From Amycolatopsis dendrobii (GTDB taxonomy: Bacteria; Actinomycetota; Actinomycetes; Mycobacteriales; Pseudonocardiaceae), in contig NZ_JACGZW010000012.1 of the NCBI RefSeq assembly GCF_014145675.1, positions 271,244 to 335,243 of the forward strand: DNA of 64,000 bases, in the 5' to 3' direction. Made by a program: the position numbers and the translations under genes. The notes below the pieces were generated by a model that was not told the origin of the DNA, did not search any database, and worked only from the letters and a program-made list of their open reading frames with translations. Every line of letters starts with the position of its first letter. The stretch's first letter is position 1. This document shows positions 60,863-64,000 of this stretch, in pieces.

Positions 60863-61890
60863 CGGTTCACAGTCGCCTGGGCGAAGTAGGACAGCGTTTC
60901 CTTGCTCGGAGTGCCGGGCAGCACGTCGAGGACTTCGGTGGCGCGGACGGCATATCCGCGGGCGGCGTCGGCAGCCGCCTCCACTCCGCCCGCTTCGCGC
61001 ACCAGCGCGGAAACCGCGGCCAGGCGCGCGGCCGGGTCGCCGGTGCCGCGCAGCTGGCGGTCGAGTTCCGCGGACACTGCCTCGCCGCCGAGTTCGCGGG
61101 CGAGCAGGAACGGCAGGGTCAAGCGCTGGTTGGCGATGTCGCTGGTGACCGCTTTGCCCATGGCGTCGCCGTCGCTCGTGTAGGCGAGGAGGTCGTCGTG
61201 GATCTGGAAAGCCGAGCCGAGCAGTTCGCCGTAGCCGGCGAGCGCGGTGCACCATTCCGGCGGGCCGCCGCCGAGGATCGCGCCGCTGGCACACGCCGCG
61301 CGGAACAACGCCGACGTCTTCAGCCGGATCATTTCCAAATAGGACGGTACGTCGCAGACGTAGCCCTCGCACAGCTCGGCTTCCATGCTCTGCCCGCGGC
61401 ACAGGTCGATCCCGGCCGCGGCCACCGCGGTCATCGCGCGCGCGACGCGTTCGTCCGGCACCCCGCGCTGCCCGCATTCGCCGAGTGCGGCGAACAAATA
61501 GAAGATCAGCGCGTCGCCGGCCACGATCGCGTCGTCGCGGCCGTAAGCCGCGTGCACCGACGGGCGGCCGCGGCGCATCGCGTCGCCGTCGATGATGTCG
61601 TCGTGGATCAGGCTCGCCACGTGGCCCGCTTCCGCGCCTGCCGCCGCGGGCACCACCTGCTCGACGTCCGCGCCGACCGCACCCGCCGATTCGAGCAGCA
61701 GCAGCGGCCGGAACAGTTTCCCGCCGGGCACCAAGGCGTAGTGGCAGATCCGGGCGAGATGCGCGCCTTCGGCGTCCCAGCTGTTCTCCAGTTGTTTGCC
61801 GACCAGCGAAACCAGGTGGTCGATGCGGTCGGAACGGTCCAGGATGGCCGTGCCGAAATCCCGTTTCCCGGTGCTGTATGTGCTTTCCAT
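60853..61890 (-). CDS. Polyprenyl diphosphate synthase (trans-isoprenyl type)
   Basis: The protein has 345 residues. The GGKLFRP motif (56-62) is followed by the first Asp-rich motif DDIID (97-101) in SLIHDDIIDGDAMRRGRPS. KTSALF lies at 191-196, and the second Asp-rich region is QIHDDLLAYTSDGD, where the fifth position of DDxxD is Ala. Small residues before the first motif (A92, S93) and the HDDIID...RRGRPS context resemble medium/long-chain synthases more than FPP synthase, so GGPP or longer is likely (inference). Its stop overlaps the UbiA-fusion start, so supply and use of the prenyl diphosphate are translationally linked. Confidence 0.93.
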   Translation of the reverse strand: MESTYSTGKRDFGTAILDRSDRIDHLVSLVGKQLENSWDAEGAHLARICHYALVPGGKLFRPLLLLESAGAVGADVEQVVPAAAGAEAGHVASLIHDDIIDGDAMRRGRPSVHAAYGRDDAIVAGDALIFYLFAALGECGQRGVPDERVARAMTAVAAAGIDLCRGQSMEAELCEGYVCDVPSYLEMIRLKTSALFRAACASGAILGGGPPEWCTALAGYGELLGSAFQIHDDLLAYTSDGDAMGKAVTSDIANQRLTLPFLLARELGGEAVSAELDRQLRGTGDPAARLAAVSALVREAGGVEAAADAARGYAVRATEVLDVLPGTPSKETLSYFAQATVNRCG

Positions 61891-62106
61891 GACCGTCCCA
61901 TTCCGACGATTTCCCCCGTGCTCGCCGACGGTAGGGAGCCCGCGCGCCCGCGGACAAGGCCTCGGGGCCGTCCTCAATGCCGGATCAACAAGGCTTCAAC
62001 AGCGCGGCGGAACGGTGTTGCGGATACGTTGAGCGGGCCTCTCCGGAGCCTTGTCGCCCGCCGGGACGGCGCCGTACGTTGCCGGTCGTCTCGAGGAGGA
62101 CGACGC
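61891..62106. promoter_or_regulatory. Divergent promoter region of the terpenoid locus
   Basis: This 216-base region separates the polyprenyl synthase/UbiA-fusion operon (minus) from dxs/ispG (plus). It should hold both promoters, which would allow joint control of precursor supply and use. GAGGAGGAC precedes the dxs start. No clear operator was identified. Confidence 0.5.
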
Positions 62107-63867
62107 ATGGCTTTGCTGGAGAGAATTCGGGGACCGCGCGATCTCGACGGGCTGTCCGGAACGGAACTCGGCGCGCTCGCCGGGGAAATCCGCGAGTTCC
62201 TGGTCTCCGCGGTCGCCAGGACCGGCGGGCATCTCGGGCCTAATCTCGGGGTCGTCGAACTGACGCTCGCCCTGCACCGGGTTTTCGATTCGCCGTGCGA
62301 CACGCTGCTGTGGGACGTCGGGCACCAGTGCTACGTGCACAAAATGCTCACCGGCCGTCAGGACGGATTCGCCGGGCTGCGGGCCGAGGGCGGGCTGTCC
62401 GGCTATCCGAGCCGCCGCGAATCCGGCCACGACGTCATCGAGAATTCCCACGCGTCCGCCGCGCTTTCCTGGGCGGACGGTCTCGCCAGGGCTTACGAGG
62501 TAAGGCACATCGCGGATCGCGCCGTGGTCGCCGTGGTCGGCGACGGCGCGTTGACCGGCGGAATGGCCTGGGAAGCGCTGAACAACATCGCCGGCGCCCA
62601 GCGACCGGTCGTGGTGGTGCTGAACGACAACGGCCGCGCGTACGACCCGACCGTCGGCGGGCTCGGCCGTCATCTCGCGGCATTGCGGCGCGGTCCCGGC
62701 GACGGCGGCGTTTTCTCCGCGCTGGGCATGGACTATCTCGGCCCGGTGGACGGGCACGACATCGCCGCGACGGAGACCGCGTTGCGGGAAGCCCGGGGCC
62801 GGAACCGGCCGGTGGTGGTGCATTGCGTGACCCGCAAGGGCGCCGGGTACGCACCGTCCGAAAAGGACCCGGTCGACCGGCACCACGCGATCGGGCCGTT
62901 CGATCCCGGCACCGGGGCGGCTCCCGCCTCTCCCCCGTCGTGGACCTCGGTGTTCAGCGACGAAATGATCAAGGTGGGCAACGAGCGCGAGGACGTCGTC
63001 GCCGTCACCGCCGCCATGCGGGGGCCGACCGGGCTCGCTCCCTTCGCCGAGCAATACCCCGGCCGGTGCTTCGACGTCGGGATCGCCGAGCAGCACGCGG
63101 CGGCGGCAGCGGCCGGGCTGGCTTACGGCGGCCTGCATCCGGTGGTGGCGGTGTACGCCACGTTCCTGAACCGCTGTTTCGACCAGGTGCTGATGGACGT
63201 CGCCCTGCACGGCGCGGGCGCGACCTTCGTGCTGGACCGCGCGGGGGTGACCGGCGACGACGGGGCGAGCCACAACGGCATGTGGGATTTGACGCTGCTG
63301 CAAGCGGTTCCCGGTCTCCGGGTGGCCGCTCCCCGGGACGCCGCGCAGCTGCGCACCCAGCTGCGGGAGGCGATCGAGGTGGCGGACGCGCCGACCGTGG
63401 TGCGGTTCCCTAAGGGCGCGGTGGGTCCGGACATCGAGGCGATCGAACGGCACGGGCCGGTCGACGTGCTCAGCCGCGGCGTCCGCGAGGACGTGCTGGT
63501 GGTCGGCATCGGCCCGCTCGCCGGGCCCGCGGTGGAGGCCGGGGCGCGGCTGGCCGAGCTCGGCATCGGCGCGACCGTGGCGGATCCGCGCTGGATCCAG
63601 CCGGTGCCCGAGGCCCTGGTCGCGCTGGCGCGGGCGCATCGCGCGGTCGTGGTGGCCGCGGACTGCGGTCGCGCGGGCGGGCCGGGAACCCTGCTGGCAC
63701 AGGCACTTCAGGACGCCGGTTCGGATGTTCCGGTGACCGGGCTGGGGATTCCCCAGCAGTTCCTCGAACCCGCCAAACGGACCCGGCTGCTGACCGCACT
63801 GGGGCTCACCGCGGATGCCATCGTCGAGGCATGCCGCCGCACTGTCGAGAAAGGACTGTCCGAGTGA
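62107..63867 (+). CDS. dxs: 1-deoxy-D-xylulose-5-phosphate synthase
   Basis: The protein has 586 residues, slightly shorter than many DXS. The TPP-binding motif is GDGALTGGMAWEALNN, then VVVVLNDNGRAYDPTVGGLG. The transketolase pyrimidine domain reads GIAEQHAAAAAAGLAYGGLH and YATFLNRCFDQVLMDVALH, and VLDRAGVTGDDGASHNGMWD is the conserved DXS block. The enzyme condenses pyruvate and glyceraldehyde 3-phosphate as the first MEP-pathway step. It is probably an extra copy dedicated to this locus (inference), since it overlaps ispG by GTGA and faces the prenyl synthase operon. Confidence 0.95.
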   Translation: MALLERIRGPRDLDGLSGTELGALAGEIREFLVSAVARTGGHLGPNLGVVELTLALHRVFDSPCDTLLWDVGHQCYVHKMLTGRQDGFAGLRAEGGLSGYPSRRESGHDVIENSHASAALSWADGLARAYEVRHIADRAVVAVVGDGALTGGMAWEALNNIAGAQRPVVVVLNDNGRAYDPTVGGLGRHLAALRRGPGDGGVFSALGMDYLGPVDGHDIAATETALREARGRNRPVVVHCVTRKGAGYAPSEKDPVDRHHAIGPFDPGTGAAPASPPSWTSVFSDEMIKVGNEREDVVAVTAAMRGPTGLAPFAEQYPGRCFDVGIAEQHAAAAAAGLAYGGLHPVVAVYATFLNRCFDQVLMDVALHGAGATFVLDRAGVTGDDGASHNGMWDLTLLQAVPGLRVAAPRDAAQLRTQLREAIEVADAPTVVRFPKGAVGPDIEAIERHGPVDVLSRGVREDVLVVGIGPLAGPAVEAGARLAELGIGATVADPRWIQPVPEALVALARAHRAVVVAADCGRAGGPGTLLAQALQDAGSDVPVTGLGIPQQFLEPAKRTRLLTALGLTADAIVEACRRTVEKGLSE

Positions 63868-64000
63868 CCGTCGCATTGGGCATGCCCGCTCTGCCCCCGC
63901 CCGTTCTCGCCGAGCGTCGCAAGACCCGCCAGCTGATGGTGGGGTCGGTGGGAGTCGGCAGCGACCACCCGATCTCGGTGCAGTCGATGACCACGACGCC
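63864..64000 (+). CDS. ispG: 4-hydroxy-3-methylbut-2-enyl-diphosphate synthase, 5-prime part
   Basis: Only 45 codons are in the window. The GTG start overlaps the dxs stop (GTGA). The product begins with a short leader, then RRKTRQLMVGSVGVGSDHPI and SVQSMTTT, the unmistakable N-terminus of IspG/GcpE. The enzyme is the Fe-S reductase of the penultimate MEP step. It continues beyond the window edge. Pairing with dxs suggests a local MEP-boosting cassette. Confidence 0.9.
   Translation, partial: MTVALGMPALPPPVLAERRKTRQLMVGSVGVGSDHPISVQSMTTT

Noticed and set aside
60863..61957. Apparent 1189-residue extension of the UbiA fusion upstream of 60862
   Set aside because: The extra N-terminal part is the out-of-frame shadow of the polyprenyl synthase gene; the true start is the ATG at 60862, whose product begins MRLKEILFAH like other UbiA proteins.

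Overview
The window is a high-GC actinomycete chromosome segment. GTG starts are frequent, ATGA/GTGA gene overlaps are common, and there are many secreted S1/S8 proteases, LysR/LuxR/IclR/GbsR regulators and divergent promoters. The gene families resemble Amycolatopsis or a relative in the Pseudonocardiaceae, but no marker gene fixes the genus. No rRNA, tRNA, CRISPR array or intact insertion sequence was seen.

Layout. 0.26-4.9 kb: a very large exported Ala-rich protein with ALF repeats and a toxin-like C-terminal tail, divergent from a small secreted protein. 5.1-7.7 kb: a stretch of gene remnants (trypsin-like protease start, hypothetical fragment, DUF4365 fragment, alpha/beta hydrolase missing its nucleophile region, AMP-ligase tail). 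7.8-15.9 kb: an alkyl-sulfate degradation module (MFS permease, alkyl sulfatase, zinc alcohol dehydrogenase, thioesterase, CaiB-type CoA-transferase) with two related LysR regulators and a shared GATAG-N7-CTATC dyad. The MFS gene is frameshifted in a run of five C. 16.9-26.6 kb: a GlucD-like dehydratase, creatininase-family protein, ROK protein, complete peptide/opine-type ABC transporter, IclR regulator and serine beta-lactamase-like hydrolase. 26.6-33.4 kb: amidase plus LuxR, then an MHS transporter / acyl-CoA synthetase / enoyl-CoA hydratase operon divergent from a LysR. 33.5-43 kb: S1 protease, ankyrin protein, a choline/betaine-like locus (GMC oxidoreductase and GbsR/MarR regulator with a decapitated aldehyde dehydrogenase), hypothetical genes and an I36 peptidase inhibitor. 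43.2-49.4 kb: a large LAL regulator divergent from a subtilase, and an S1 protease with Ig-like repeats. 49.6-54.1 kb: alpha/beta hydrolase, lipoprotein, DUF2165 protein, IlvD/Edd dehydratase.

54.2-64 kb looks like a specialised meroterpenoid-type locus: an HTH protein and a KAS III-like enzyme in one operon, a divergent cytochrome P450, a small membrane protein, then a single 824-residue polypeptide with UbiA prenyltransferase, SCP-2-like and homocitrate/isopropylmalate-synthase-like domains, overlapping a polyprenyl diphosphate synthase gene. Divergently, dxs overlaps ispG, which runs off the window edge. The expected flow is MEP-pathway precursors to polyprenyl diphosphate to UbiA transfer, linked in one chain to a Claisen-type condensing domain. 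This fusion is the most unusual item in the window.

All assignments come from reading motifs, start sites and gene context; no database search was run.
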